From Flavobacteriales bacterium (GTDB lineage: Bacteria; Bacteroidota; Bacteroidia; Flavobacteriales_D; Sanyastnellaceae): 59,552 nucleotides of DNA. How positions within the stretch are numbered: position 1 is the stretch's first letter; each line of letters opens with the position of its first letter. Shown here in pieces: positions 29,201-36,998 of the stretch. The position numbers and the translations under genes are program-made. The notes below the pieces were generated by a model, which was not told the DNA's origin, did no database searches, and saw only the letters and a list, made by a program, of their open reading frames with translations. Location: positions 1 to 59,552 of the forward strand of contig JAQWTJ010000094.1 in the NCBI GenBank assembly GCA_029242765.1, in the 5' to 3' direction.

Positions 29201-29301
29201 GTTGCATTCACATCGAGGTACACAGCATGGAAAAGCTCGACCTCAAAACCGACCCGCGATATGCCGACAGCTCGCCCCCAAGCCGGGCGCCGGGCGCTTA
29301 A
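26236..29301 (+). CDS. error-prone DNA polymerase III alpha (DnaE2-like)
   Basis: The 1021-residue C-family polymerase starts at ATG 26236 (MYINCHSQFSLRYG); a longer frame overlaps SRAP. A PHP domain (about 1-250; ALTDVHCTAGG) precedes the palm with PDFDIDFSWKDRDDV (catalytic Asps, near 370), the fingers KGHSASFAVESYQSLY, and a C-terminal OB/tau-proximal region. It is shorter than replicative DnaE (about 1160) and in cassette context it fits DnaE2/ImuC, the translesion partner. Other replicative dnaE must be elsewhere. Its stop overlaps the convergent TonB receptor stop. Confidence 0.9.
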   Translation: MYINCHSQFSLRYGVMRPDELLDQARAAGAKTVALTDVHCTAGGPDFVRLAAQYGIRPVLGIDFRDGASQRYFGLAQNHAGYTALCAFLSELLHKQTAGGGAKTSLRPPVRAPELADVLWVYPLDNAPASGDLRENEHLGVRPQELAALRIDLQQPVPRWPRHKLVAQHSVTFRNKRDHNTHRLLRAIDNNTLLAQLEPQQVAPATDRMLRTGELEGAYLEFDGLLRASENLLARCHIHFAGELTRRGRNHRNLRVYSDSEENDRLLLEDLCREGCAYRYPDAEPEKLEKVLERIEMELQLIEQKEFVAYFLVNWDITSYARGRGYFHVGRGSGANSLVAYLLGLTDVDPVELDLYFERFLNLYRSSPPDFDIDFSWKDRDDVTRYIFERFEHVALVGAYSTFQFRSATRELGKVFGLPKHEIDRLAAARFNPQALGEIERAVIRYAGVLNGLPNALTVHACGILISDQPIEQTCATFMPPKGYPTTQYDMHAAEDLGLYKFDILSQRGLAKIRDTLDIIAEVDPGARIDIHDTARMKRDPHVAALLRSAEAIGCFYIESPAMRMLLRKLEVDDYLGLVAASSVIRPGVAQSGMMRAYIERHRKPEKRAEAHPTLLALMPETYGVMVYQEDVLKVASHFAGMDLGQADVLRRAMSGKGRGHAAFEKARADFHAGGARKGHKPAVVEEVWRQIESFAGYAFAKGHSASFAVESYQSLYLKCYWPLAYMTACINNFGGFYSTEFYVHEARMRGARIEAPCVNRGGLLSKLDGSTQTIVLGLNLVKGVESETAERLEKIRLRGGPYQTLSGFIERTGLGLEQTLLLIRCEAFRFTGRSKQALLWDAHFLLSKTAKILGEATLFSAATGEKLPALPKLEGGAEQDAFDQLELLGFSLCSPFNLLTEEAAQQARNSTPAHALPEFVGRPVQAAVHLVTVKQTRTARGERMCFGCFVDRSGAWVDTVHFPSSARKYPFRGPGTYWLQGPVRQEYGCIHIEVHSMEKLDLKTDPRYADSSPPSRAPGA

Positions 29302-31652
29302 TTATCGAGCGTCCAACGCAGGCCAGCGTACAGATTGCGACCGAAAACCGGCGCATACACCAAGGAGGCATCAAAGTAGTCGCCGAAAGGGTCGTCCGCC
29401 GCAATAATGGGCCGGTCTTGTTGATAGCCTGTCAAATTCTCCGAGCCCAAGTACACCTCAAGTTCCGAAGAGAACAGGCGCGTCACTTGGCCACTGGCCA
29501 GGATATAGGCTTCACCTTCATCGGGTCGCACATGCACATCAGGGTCCTCAAGCGAGGCATCATAATTGGCCGCCGTCGATGGTAGACGTTGCGCTCCGAC
29601 AGCTTGGACTGTTAGGTCGACTTTCCAAGCCGAACCGTCCTCCCCAACACGAGAAGCGTAAGCCAAATTTACAAAACCCCGGTGCTTTGAAACAAAGGGG
29701 TCTGTCAACACGGTGGGCGTCAATGGGAGATTGATATTGATCGGATCCCTTAGCATAAAGGTGGTTGCCGTCTCGATCCATCGATAGGCCATCCGCACGC
29801 TCAAGCGCCGGTGGATATCCCACCAAAATTCAGCTTGAGCACTAGACGACAACGAAGACGGGCTGCTATACACGCGGGCAAAGCGCGGGTTTTCTAAATC
29901 CAAGATAACACGGTCCGTAAAGTCGACGCGATACGCATCCAAAGACACCCCCGCATCGCGGTATCCCAATCTGAATTTCGAAATCAGATTGAGGCCTGTG
30001 TTCCACGACTGCTCAGGTTCCAGTCCATAAAAATTAGCAGAAGTCCCTGCTTCGGGAAACATCCAAGTCCGATTCGACGCCCAAGGCCCAGCGAACTCCG
30101 TCAAGGGCACTGCCGTGCGCCACCCCTTGCCGCTGGCCACCTTCAAGGTCAACCAATCCGTCGCCGTATACCTCACATTAATCCGTGGAGTAAAAAAGGT
30201 CCCAAAAAAGACATGTTCATCAACACGCACACCAGCCACCACGTCCCACAGATCACGGGCCCACGTATATTCTACATATGCACCCACCGTGCGGTCAATA
30301 CGCTTGGATGCAAGAAATGGGGGGGGGACTGGCTCAGGTGAATAATCATTCCACCAGACATTCTCACAGTACGATGACAGCTTGCCTGTCAGCCCACCCG
30401 TAATTCTATGATCTGCCGTACCGAGGATGGTCGCATACAAAATATTGAACTGTGCAAAATCCTCTTGAGCATCATACGTTCTCGACCCAAAATCCTGTCG
30501 CTGGCTGTGGCTGCTCACATAAAACTGTGTGCCAATACTTCGCCACAGGTGAGCAGGGAACACATAGCCCGTCTTGGCTGATGCATCCATGCGCCGCACC
30601 GTTTGGTCGACCGCCCAGGGCTGTAAAAGATGGACCATGGGCACCTGCCCTGATTTCAGTTCTTTGACCACGCCGGAAACTGCGTACTCTCCACGAATGC
30701 CGCGGTCACCACGGTACTTCAATTCTCCGCGCAGCACCACGTCCTTGCGAAGTGCATTGTCCTGGAATCCGTCTTCATTGTAGTCGTTTTCGCGGTCGGT
30801 CCACTCCCCATGGGTGAGGAGTGCGGCGTTCCATTTCCTAGCCAAAGAGTGACGCGTCACCGTGTTCAATTCGTTTCGACCCATTCGGTTAACGTAGGCG
30901 TTCAAGTGGAAGCGTTCTGCGTTTTCTGCATTGCGCATCGCCACATTAATCTGGCCCGTCATCGATTCGTGGCCCATCGTCACCGAGCCTGCACCCTTGG
31001 AAATACTGATTGCATCAACCCACGGACCGGGGATGAAAGTCATGCCCTGCAAAACGGCCACCCCGCGCGGCCCGGGCAGGTTATCCTGCAGCATCTGCGT
31101 GTACTTGCCGTCGAGTCCGAGCATCCGGATTTGGCGTGTGCCGGTGATGGCGTCCGTGAACGAGGCGTCCACCGCAGCATTGGTCTCGAAAGCTTCGGAA
31201 ATATTGCAACAGGCCGCTTTTGCCAATTCCCCACGGTCGAGCGTCTGCACATTCATCGGGTCAAGCATGGAGTAGCTGCTGGTCTGGCCTTGGACCATCA
31301 CTTCAGCCGCCTCGAGCACCAACCCCGAAGCCAGCGGAACTTCGATGAAATTCTGGCCGATGAACGGCATCATCGCCGTCTGCATCCCGATGAAACTCAC
31401 TTGCAAGGTGTCCCCAACGGCCCCCTTCAATTTAAAGAAGCCCGATGCGTCTGTCGCAGCGCCTTCTCCCGTCGAGCGCCACACCACAAAAGCCCCTGGG
31501 AGCGGATCCCAACGCGTTGCTTTTGCCCCGTGGTCATTGACGTACTCCACCTCAATGAAGACCTTTCCCTTTGCCGTTTTCAGCTCGGATTGCGCCGAGG
31601 CGCTGAAAGCAAACAGCACCCCAGTCAGTGCACATAGAATCAATCCACGCAT
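29298..31652 (-). CDS. TonB-dependent outer-membrane receptor (metal-linked)
   Basis: The 784-residue receptor starts at ATG 31652 after an HMA-protein gene, sharing one base (TGATG). It has a signal peptide (ending ASAQ), an N-terminal carboxypeptidase-like beta domain (about 25-105), a plug (about 120-240, with MLGLDGKYTQMLQDNLPGPRGV and KGAGSVTMGHESMTGQINV) and a 22-strand-type barrel. The fusion to an HMA partner suggests uptake or sensing of a metal such as copper, by analogy (inference). It overlaps the 3' end of dnaE2 on the other strand. Confidence 0.9.
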   Translation of the reverse strand: MRGLILCALTGVLFAFSASAQSELKTAKGKVFIEVEYVNDHGAKATRWDPLPGAFVVWRSTGEGAATDASGFFKLKGAVGDTLQVSFIGMQTAMMPFIGQNFIEVPLASGLVLEAAEVMVQGQTSSYSMLDPMNVQTLDRGELAKAACCNISEAFETNAAVDASFTDAITGTRQIRMLGLDGKYTQMLQDNLPGPRGVAVLQGMTFIPGPWVDAISISKGAGSVTMGHESMTGQINVAMRNAENAERFHLNAYVNRMGRNELNTVTRHSLARKWNAALLTHGEWTDRENDYNEDGFQDNALRKDVVLRGELKYRGDRGIRGEYAVSGVVKELKSGQVPMVHLLQPWAVDQTVRRMDASAKTGYVFPAHLWRSIGTQFYVSSHSQRQDFGSRTYDAQEDFAQFNILYATILGTADHRITGGLTGKLSSYCENVWWNDYSPEPVPPPFLASKRIDRTVGAYVEYTWARDLWDVVAGVRVDEHVFFGTFFTPRINVRYTATDWLTLKVASGKGWRTAVPLTEFAGPWASNRTWMFPEAGTSANFYGLEPEQSWNTGLNLISKFRLGYRDAGVSLDAYRVDFTDRVILDLENPRFARVYSSPSSLSSSAQAEFWWDIHRRLSVRMAYRWIETATTFMLRDPININLPLTPTVLTDPFVSKHRGFVNLAYASRVGEDGSAWKVDLTVQAVGAQRLPSTAANYDASLEDPDVHVRPDEGEAYILASGQVTRLFSSELEVYLGSENLTGYQQDRPIIAADDPFGDYFDASLVYAPVFGRNLYAGLRWTLDN

Positions 31653-32008
31653 CACTCCTCGTGCTTGTGGCCTGCGCCGTTTTCCCCCCGGTACTTGCAG
31701 CAGTCGGTGAGCTCGCCGTACGCCTCGTCTGATGCGATGTATAAATCCGTGTCGTGGCCTGTCAATGATACCAGGCGCTGCAGGTCGTCCAGTGAAACTT
31801 TACTCGGCTTGAACACAACCGTTGCGCGCTGGTTGTGTTGGTCCCAGCTGCAAGTTTTCACACCCTTCACATCCAATGCCCCCACGATATCAGCCTCACA
31901 CGTCGGGCAGCATCCGCCCGCAGAAAATTCCACTTCCAGCACCTTTTGTGCTTGAGAACCAAGGGGCGCAATTGTCAAGGCGACAACCAAAAAAACCATT
32001 CTAAGCAT
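31652..32008 (-). CDS. secreted heavy-metal-associated (HMA) domain protein
   Basis: The 118-residue protein has a signal peptide (1-21, ending GSQA) and an HMA/MerP-like fold with the metal motif G-G-C33-C34-P-T-C37, then a KPSKVSLDDLQRLV helix region. A second Cys pair (TDCCKYRGE) and a His-containing tail (GHKHEE) may also bind metal. It heads a two-gene operon with a TonB receptor. A periplasmic metal chaperone or sensor is likely; mercury, copper or zinc cannot be separated from sequence alone. Confidence 0.85.
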   Translation of the reverse strand: MLRMVFLVVALTIAPLGSQAQKVLEVEFSAGGCCPTCEADIVGALDVKGVKTCSWDQHNQRATVVFKPSKVSLDDLQRLVSLTGHDTDLYIASDEAYGELTDCCKYRGENGAGHKHEE

Positions 32009-32012
32009 GTGG

Positions 32013-32020
32013 CAAAATTA
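32013..32020 (-). promoter_or_regulatory. predicted -7 box of the HMA-TonB operon
   Basis: Minus-strand TAATTTTG is a perfect TAnnTTTG match ending exactly 4 nt before the ATG at 32008, predicting a leaderless mRNA. Confidence 0.5.
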
Positions 32021-32048
32021 CGCTACCCATTTTCATACATCACTTAAC

Positions 32049-32069
32049 GGCTGAAAATCAGCCTTTTTT
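32049..32069. terminator. stem-loop at the end of sdhCAB
   Basis: GGCTGA-AAA-TCAGCC (32049-32063) followed on the plus strand by TTTTTT. It overlaps the sdhB stop codon. In the direction of sdhB transcription the poly-U is upstream of the stem and only GTTAAG follows, so it may act as a 3' end hairpin rather than a classical terminator. Confidence 0.45.
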
Positions 32070-32810
32070 GGCAACCTTGGCGTGCAGGAAGTCGCGGTTC
32101 ATTCGGGCAATATGGTCCAGCGAAATGCCCACCGGACACTCCACTTCGCAAGCGCCTGTGTTGGTGCAATTGCCAAATCCTTCGAGATCCATTTGCTCCA
32201 CCATACTCTCAGCTCGGTTCAATCGCTCGGGCTGACCTTGAGGCAAGAGGGCCAGCTGGGAGACCTTTGCTGAAACGAACAGCATAGCCGAAGCGTTTTT
32301 GCACGTGGCCACACACGCGCCGCACCCGATGCACGCCGCGGCCTGAAAAGCTTCGTCTGCTGCCGGCTTAGGAATGGGCAGTGCATTGGCGTCCACCGTG
32401 TTACCGCTGGTATTAACCGACACGTAGCCGCCCGATTGCATCACGCGGTCCATCGCACTGCGGTCCACCACCAAATCCCGAATAATCGGGAAGGCCGCTG
32501 CACGCCAAGGCTCGATGTAAATCGTCTCACCATCCTTGAACGAGCGCATATGCAATTGGCATGTTGTCGTCAATCGATTTGGACCGTGAGCCTCGCCGTT
32601 GATGAACATGCTGCACATGCCACAAATGCCCTCGCGGCAATCGTGGTCGAAGGCCACCGGCTCATCTCCATTGCGAACAAGCTGATCGTTGAGCACGTCG
32701 ATCATTTCCAAGAAGCTCATCTCATCAGAAATACCAGTGACCGGGTACGTCACCATGCGACCGGGGCTTTTCGGTCCGTCTTGCCGCCAAATTTTGAGCG
32801 TAAAATTCAT
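32058..32810 (-). CDS. sdhB: succinate dehydrogenase / fumarate reductase iron-sulfur subunit
   Basis: The 250-residue subunit has a plant-type 2Fe-2S cluster in an N-terminal domain ([16 protein letters not shown]) and two ferredoxin-type motifs, [15 protein letters not shown] and [15 protein letters not shown] (C-x-x-x-x-x-C variants of the 4Fe-4S and 3Fe-4S sites). It passes electrons from FAD to the membrane quinone. The length and ordering C-A-B are those of Bacteroidota complex II. The gene is 5 bp after sdhA. Confidence 0.96.
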   Translation of the reverse strand: MNFTLKIWRQDGPKSPGRMVTYPVTGISDEMSFLEMIDVLNDQLVRNGDEPVAFDHDCREGICGMCSMFINGEAHGPNRLTTTCQLHMRSFKDGETIYIEPWRAAAFPIIRDLVVDRSAMDRVMQSGGYVSVNTSGNTVDANALPIPKPAADEAFQAAACIGCGACVATCKNASAMLFVSAKVSQLALLPQGQPERLNRAESMVEQMDLEGFGNCTNTGACEVECPVGISLDHIARMNRDFLHAKVAKKG

Positions 32811-32815
32811 CGTAA

Positions 32816-34837
32816 TTACTTGTAGCTGCGGGTTTTCAACTCTACGTTTTCAAATGCCAATTCCTCTTTGTGTAGGGTCGCCTCGGACGGCACGCCAGTG
32901 AACTCCCAAGAGCTTACGTGCGTGAAATTAATGTCGTCGCGATCCGCCTCGCCCTCCGCGTTTTGATGCTCCTCTCGGAAATGTCCGCCGCACGACTCAT
33001 TGCGCTCGAGAGCGTCCTTGCACATCAGCTCGCCGAGCTCCAAGAAGTCCGCCACGCGGCCCGCCTTGTCGAGCTCAGGGTTGAACTGATCTGCACGGCC
33101 CGGAATACGAACGTCTTTGTAAAAGCGCTCTCGCAAAGCTTGAATTTCAATGATAGCTGATTGCAAATCTGTAGCGTTGCGTGACATTCCGCACTTGTTC
33201 CACATGATTTTTCCGAGCTCCCGGTGAAAGTCATCCACCGGCGTGGTGCCGCCGTTGCCCATCAGCGCTTCGATCCGCTCGCGTACACCGCGCTCCGCAG
33301 TATCAAACTCCGCGCCCTCTGTCGAAATGGCCCCGGTACGGATGTCGTCAGCGAGGTAATCGCCGATGGTATACGGGAGAACAAAATAGCCGTCCGCAAG
33401 GCCCTGCATTAGCGCCGAGGCGCCGAGGCGGTTGGCCCCGTGGTCAGAAAAATTGGCCTCGCCCGCAGCGTACAAACCGGGGACGGTGGTCATCAAATTG
33501 TAGTCGACCCACAAACCGCCCATCGTATAGTGTACGGCCGGGTAAATCTTCATCGGCGTCTCATACGGGTTGTCCGCCGTGATCTGCTGATACATCTGGA
33601 AGAGGTTGCCGTATTTAGCTTCGACCGCCTCGCGGCCCAAGTCTTCGATTTGCTCTGCAGAGGGACTCTCGATGCCTTTGACGTTTGCCGCGGTCTTGCC
33701 GTAGCGTTCGATGGCACTCGAAAAATCGAGAAATACAGCTTGGCCCGAGCTGTTCACGCCCATGCCTGCATCACAGCGCTCTTTCGCCGCCCGCGAAGCC
33801 ACGTCGCGCGGCACCAAGTTGCCAAAGGCCGGGTAACGCCGCTCCAAGTAATAATCGCGATCTTCCTCAACCAGATCAACGGGTTTCAAGGCGCCGCTAC
33901 GAATCGCCGCTACGTCTTTCTTGTGTTTGGGGACCCAGATGCGGCCATCGTTTCGCAACGACTCGCTCATCAGCGTCAGCTTGCTCTGCGCTTCGTCTGA
34001 AACGGGGATGCACGTCGGGTGAATCTGCGTGTAACAAGGGTTGGCGAAGTAAGAGCCCTTGCGATGTGCTTTCCACGCCGCCGATGCATTCGAGCCCATC
34101 GCATTGGTGCTCAAAAAGAAGGTGTTGCCGTAGCCGCCCGTGCATAGCACCACAGCGTGGGCGCTGTGGCGCTCAAGTGCCCCCGTAATCAAATTTCGCG
34201 CAATGATTCCGCGGCACTTCCCATCAACCACCACCACATCCATCATCTCATGGCGATTGAACATCTCCACTTTGCCTTGGCCGATTTGGCGCGACAAAGC
34301 GCTGTAGGCTCCGAGCAACAGTTGTTGACCTGTCTGGCCCTTGGCGTAGAAAGTTCGACTGACTTGCACGCCGCCAAACGAGCGGTTGTCGAGCATGCCG
34401 CCATAATCGCGCGCAAAAGGCACGCCTTGCATGACGCATTGGTCGATGATGTTCGCCGACACTTCGGCCAGGCGATGCACATTCGCCTCACGTGAGCGGT
34501 AGTCGCCACCCTTAATCGTGTCGTAGAACAAACGGAAGGTGGAGTCCCCGTCGTTCTGGTAGTTCTTCGCTGCATTGATGCCCCCTTGGGCTGCAATAGA
34601 GTGCGCGCGTCGTGGGCTGTCCTGGAAACAGAAAGCCTTGACGTTGTAGCCCATCTCAGCAAGCGACGCCGCCGCTGAACTCCCGGCGAGACCCGTGCCC
34701 ACGACAATCACGTCAATCGATCGTTTGTTGGCAGGATTCACCAGATTCACATGGTTCTTGTGCTGGGTCCACTTGTCGGCCAAGGGGCCTTGGGGAACCT
34801 TCGCATCCATCGACGCAGATTGTTTCTGATCACGCAT
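32816..34837 (-). CDS. sdhA: succinate dehydrogenase / fumarate reductase flavoprotein subunit
   Basis: ATG 34837 ([17 protein letters not shown]) gives 673 residues, matching the Bacteroidota form; an upstream frame reaches into sdhC. The FAD-binding [21 protein letters not shown] and the histidyl-FAD region [15 protein letters not shown] are visible, with the catalytic region around [18 protein letters not shown] and the C-terminal flavoprotein domain. It oxidises succinate in the TCA cycle. It starts 4 nt after the sdhC stop. Confidence 0.96.
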   Translation of the reverse strand: MRDQKQSASMDAKVPQGPLADKWTQHKNHVNLVNPANKRSIDVIVVGTGLAGSSAAASLAEMGYNVKAFCFQDSPRRAHSIAAQGGINAAKNYQNDGDSTFRLFYDTIKGGDYRSREANVHRLAEVSANIIDQCVMQGVPFARDYGGMLDNRSFGGVQVSRTFYAKGQTGQQLLLGAYSALSRQIGQGKVEMFNRHEMMDVVVVDGKCRGIIARNLITGALERHSAHAVVLCTGGYGNTFFLSTNAMGSNASAAWKAHRKGSYFANPCYTQIHPTCIPVSDEAQSKLTLMSESLRNDGRIWVPKHKKDVAAIRSGALKPVDLVEEDRDYYLERRYPAFGNLVPRDVASRAAKERCDAGMGVNSSGQAVFLDFSSAIERYGKTAANVKGIESPSAEQIEDLGREAVEAKYGNLFQMYQQITADNPYETPMKIYPAVHYTMGGLWVDYNLMTTVPGLYAAGEANFSDHGANRLGASALMQGLADGYFVLPYTIGDYLADDIRTGAISTEGAEFDTAERGVRERIEALMGNGGTTPVDDFHRELGKIMWNKCGMSRNATDLQSAIIEIQALRERFYKDVRIPGRADQFNPELDKAGRVADFLELGELMCKDALERNESCGGHFREEHQNAEGEADRDDINFTHVSSWEFTGVPSEATLHKEELAFENVELKTRSYK

Positions 34838-34841
34838 GGGT

Positions 34842-35543
34842 TCAGCTTTGGGTGACGAAAATGAAAACGACGATTGCCGCAAAGAGGAATGGCACCACCA
34901 CACTGAAAGTGCGGCCAAAACCACGAATCAAAGGCGTGAACTTGTCAAAACGCAATCCCAATGATTGGAAACTCGACTCGAAACCGTGCCACAGGTGGAA
35001 GCCCATCGCCGCCATAGCCACAACGTAGAGCCCTGCAGCCGGCATTGCGTAGAGGTTTTCAGGGCCGAAAAAAGCCATCACCACCGAGTGTAAATCGTGC
35101 ATCTCAACGCCTTCGACCATCTGCGTCGGCACAACACCGAAGTGCATTTTCCACCAGAAATTTTGCATGTGGACGACAATGAATACAAGCATCACCGTCC
35201 CAAGTAGCATCATATTGCGGCTCGACCACCCTGCGTTCTCTGCTGGTCGTTCCTTGGCATAACGCACGGGTCGCGCCCTGCGGTTTTGCACCGTCAATAC
35301 GACCCCATCCACCGCGTGGAACAAGATGCTGAAATAGGTCAAGTACGACAACAGCTTCACCGCGGGATTTGTCGTCATAAAATGCGCGTATTCATTGAAT
35401 GCCGTCTGCCCCTGAATTCCGCCAATGAACAGCTGGAGGTTGCCTGCGAGGTGACCGGCAAGAAAGAGGCAGAGAAATAAGCCCGTCGCCGCCATGGCAT
35501 ACTTTTTTGAGAGCGATGAAGAAAGGAGTCCTGACTTGGCCAT
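34842..35543 (-). CDS. sdhC: succinate dehydrogenase cytochrome b subunit
   Basis: ATG 35543 ([21 protein letters not shown]) gives 233 residues with five predicted membrane helices, the fused diheme-type anchor of Bacteroidota complex II. His residues in the helices (for example HLAGNLQ, HAVDGV, HMQNF, HLWHGF) are likely heme ligands. It anchors SdhAB and reduces menaquinone. It is the first gene of sdhCAB; a TACTTTCG box lies 20 nt upstream. Confidence 0.93.
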   Translation of the reverse strand: MAKSGLLSSSLSKKYAMAATGLFLCLFLAGHLAGNLQLFIGGIQGQTAFNEYAHFMTTNPAVKLLSYLTYFSILFHAVDGVVLTVQNRRARPVRYAKERPAENAGWSSRNMMLLGTVMLVFIVVHMQNFWWKMHFGVVPTQMVEGVEMHDLHSVVMAFFGPENLYAMPAAGLYVVAMAAMGFHLWHGFESSFQSLGLRFDKFTPLIRGFGRTFSVVVPFLFAAIVVFIFVTQS

Positions 35544-35563
35544 GTGCAACTTTATTTCCACCA

Positions 35564-35571
35564 CGAAAGTA
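35564..35571 (-). promoter_or_regulatory. predicted -7 box of sdhCAB
   Basis: Minus-strand TACTTTCG matches TAnnTT(T/C)G and ends 20 nt before the sdhC ATG at 35543. No TTG was found at the expected -33 distance. Confidence 0.4.
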
Positions 35572-35602
35572 CACCCTGAGGCGACGAGCACGAAGACGGA
35601 AA

Positions 35603-35950
35603 TCAGGCCGGCACTGGAGCCTTGTCTAGCATCAACATTTCCGTTGAAACGACCTCAGAAACTGTGCGTGTAACGCCTAGTTTGTCTTCAAATTGACGGT
35701 AAACCAACCGCCCCTCAATGGCGATTTCACTGCCCTTTGACAGGTATTTCGCCATGATTTCGGCAAGGGCCCCCCAGGCGATGACATTGTGCCATTGCGT
35801 GGTTTCCACCTTGTTGCCCTCGGTGTTGCGGTGCACCTCGTTGGTGGCGATGCGCAGATTGACTTTGACTCGATCTTCGTTCAGTTCGACCCGTTCTGGG
35901 TCCTGTCCTAAGCGCCCGATCAAAAGGACGCGATTGCGTAATGCATTCAT
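35603..35950 (-). CDS. ssb: single-stranded DNA-binding protein
   Basis: ATG 35950 (MNALRNRVLLIGRLGQDPE) gives 115 residues of OB-fold SSB, with VNLRIATNEV, TQWHNVIAWG and AKYLSKGSEIAIEGRL. The acidic C-terminal tail of replicative SSB (ending DIPF) is missing; the chain stops at LDKAPVPA. It may therefore be a secondary SSB, for example for competence or mobile DNA, with the main ssb elsewhere. It lies upstream of sdhC on the same strand; the upstream in-frame start at 35989 is less likely. Confidence 0.88.
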   Translation of the reverse strand: MNALRNRVLLIGRLGQDPERVELNEDRVKVNLRIATNEVHRNTEGNKVETTQWHNVIAWGALAEIMAKYLSKGSEIAIEGRLVYRQFEDKLGVTRTVSEVVSTEMLMLDKAPVPA

Positions 35951-36095
35951 GATATTAATTGTTAGAATGAGTCGGTAACTTGCAGCCAACTTCTATGCTC
36001 ACAAAACTTTTGAGCAACCTTTGTATCAACGTTATGGTTTCCTTTATAGTCGTAAGCGCTCAGTAGGCAATTGTTGACGAAAAACCTGTTAAATA

Positions 36096-36869
36096 ATGAA
36101 ACACCTTACCCTCTTGGCGGCTCTTTTCGCCACCGTCTCCATCTCGGCGCAGACATCTCTAACTCAGGCTGTTGACTTCACCGTCACTGACCTCGACGGC
36201 AACGACCACACCTTGTTCGAGTACCTCGACGCGGGTCAATACGTCTGCATCGACTTTTTTGCATACTGGTGCGGCCCCTGTATGGGCACAGCACCATTCT
36301 TCACTGAAAACTACCATAATTACGGTTGCAACGCTGGCGCTGTCACCTTCTTAGGAGTGGAATACGAAGGAACTGATGCCCAAACGCACGATTTTGAAGA
36401 AGCCTATGCCGGTCAGAACCCTCCTCCTGTTGCTTCAGGTGCAGAAGGTGGTGGTGGTGGTGCGCACTCGGCTTATGGCATTGCGGCCTTCCCAACCTTT
36501 ATTTTAATTGCCCCTGATGGCAGCATCGTAGAGCAAGACATTTGGCCGATGGGTGATGCCTCTGTTTTGGATGATGCACTGGCATCGTACGGACTTGAGC
36601 ATATGGCGTGCACTCTCGATATGTCAGAAGAGGAAGGGTTCGCATTTGAGGCGTACCCCGTGCCCGCACGAGATGTTATCAATATGAAGCTCCCCACTGG
36701 AGGAGCCAACGTTGAGGTTCTGAACCTTCTGGGTCAATTTATTTTCAGCGCCACCACCACCGACGACCGGATGCGAGTGGATGTTTCATCATGGCCAGCA
36801 GGGTCTTACATGCTTCGTGCCACCACTCAGGGCAAGACGGTGACGCAGCACTTGCAGGTGATCGACTGA
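36096..36869 (+). CDS. secreted thioredoxin-like protein with T9SS type A sorting domain
   Basis: The 257-residue protein has a signal peptide (1-18, ending SISAQ), a TlpA-like thioredoxin fold with the redox C-G-P-C of FAYWCGPCMGTAPFF (about 58-72), a cis-Pro in AAFPTFILIAPDG, and a C-terminal 75-residue T9SS sorting domain (FEAYPVPARDVINM ... GKTVTQHLQVID). A short Gly-rich patch separates the halves of the fold. It probably acts as an exported or cell-surface thiol oxidoreductase. No neighbour hints at a substrate. Confidence 0.9.
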   Translation: MKHLTLLAALFATVSISAQTSLTQAVDFTVTDLDGNDHTLFEYLDAGQYVCIDFFAYWCGPCMGTAPFFTENYHNYGCNAGAVTFLGVEYEGTDAQTHDFEEAYAGQNPPPVASGAEGGGGGAHSAYGIAAFPTFILIAPDGSIVEQDIWPMGDASVLDDALASYGLEHMACTLDMSEEEGFAFEAYPVPARDVINMKLPTGGANVEVLNLLGQFIFSATTTDDRMRVDVSSWPAGSYMLRATTQGKTVTQHLQVID

Positions 36870-36929
36870 AAACAAGGTTGAACACGGCCCCGTCTTGCGT
36901 GCCGCCCAGCGGCAAGGCTGACTATCTTT

Positions 36930-36963
36930 GCGGCGCTCCCCTTTGTGGGGGCGCCGCTTTTTT
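36930..36963 (+). terminator. Rho-independent terminator before gltX
   Basis: A GCGGCGC-CCCC / GGGG-GCGCCGC stem (one bulged T, loop TTTGT) is followed by TTTTTT. It ends the thioredoxin-T9SS unit. A TATCTTTG box (36923-36930) runs into its stem, so that box is probably not a promoter. Confidence 0.85.
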
Positions 36964-36998
36964 AGCTGCCTTTTTTATGTCGATCTAAGTTCTTCAGG

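Noticed and set aside
36923-36930. TATCTTTG as gltX promoter
   Set aside because: A perfect -7 box by sequence, but the start site would fall inside the terminator stem, and the nearest TTG is 25 nt upstream, too far for a -33 element.
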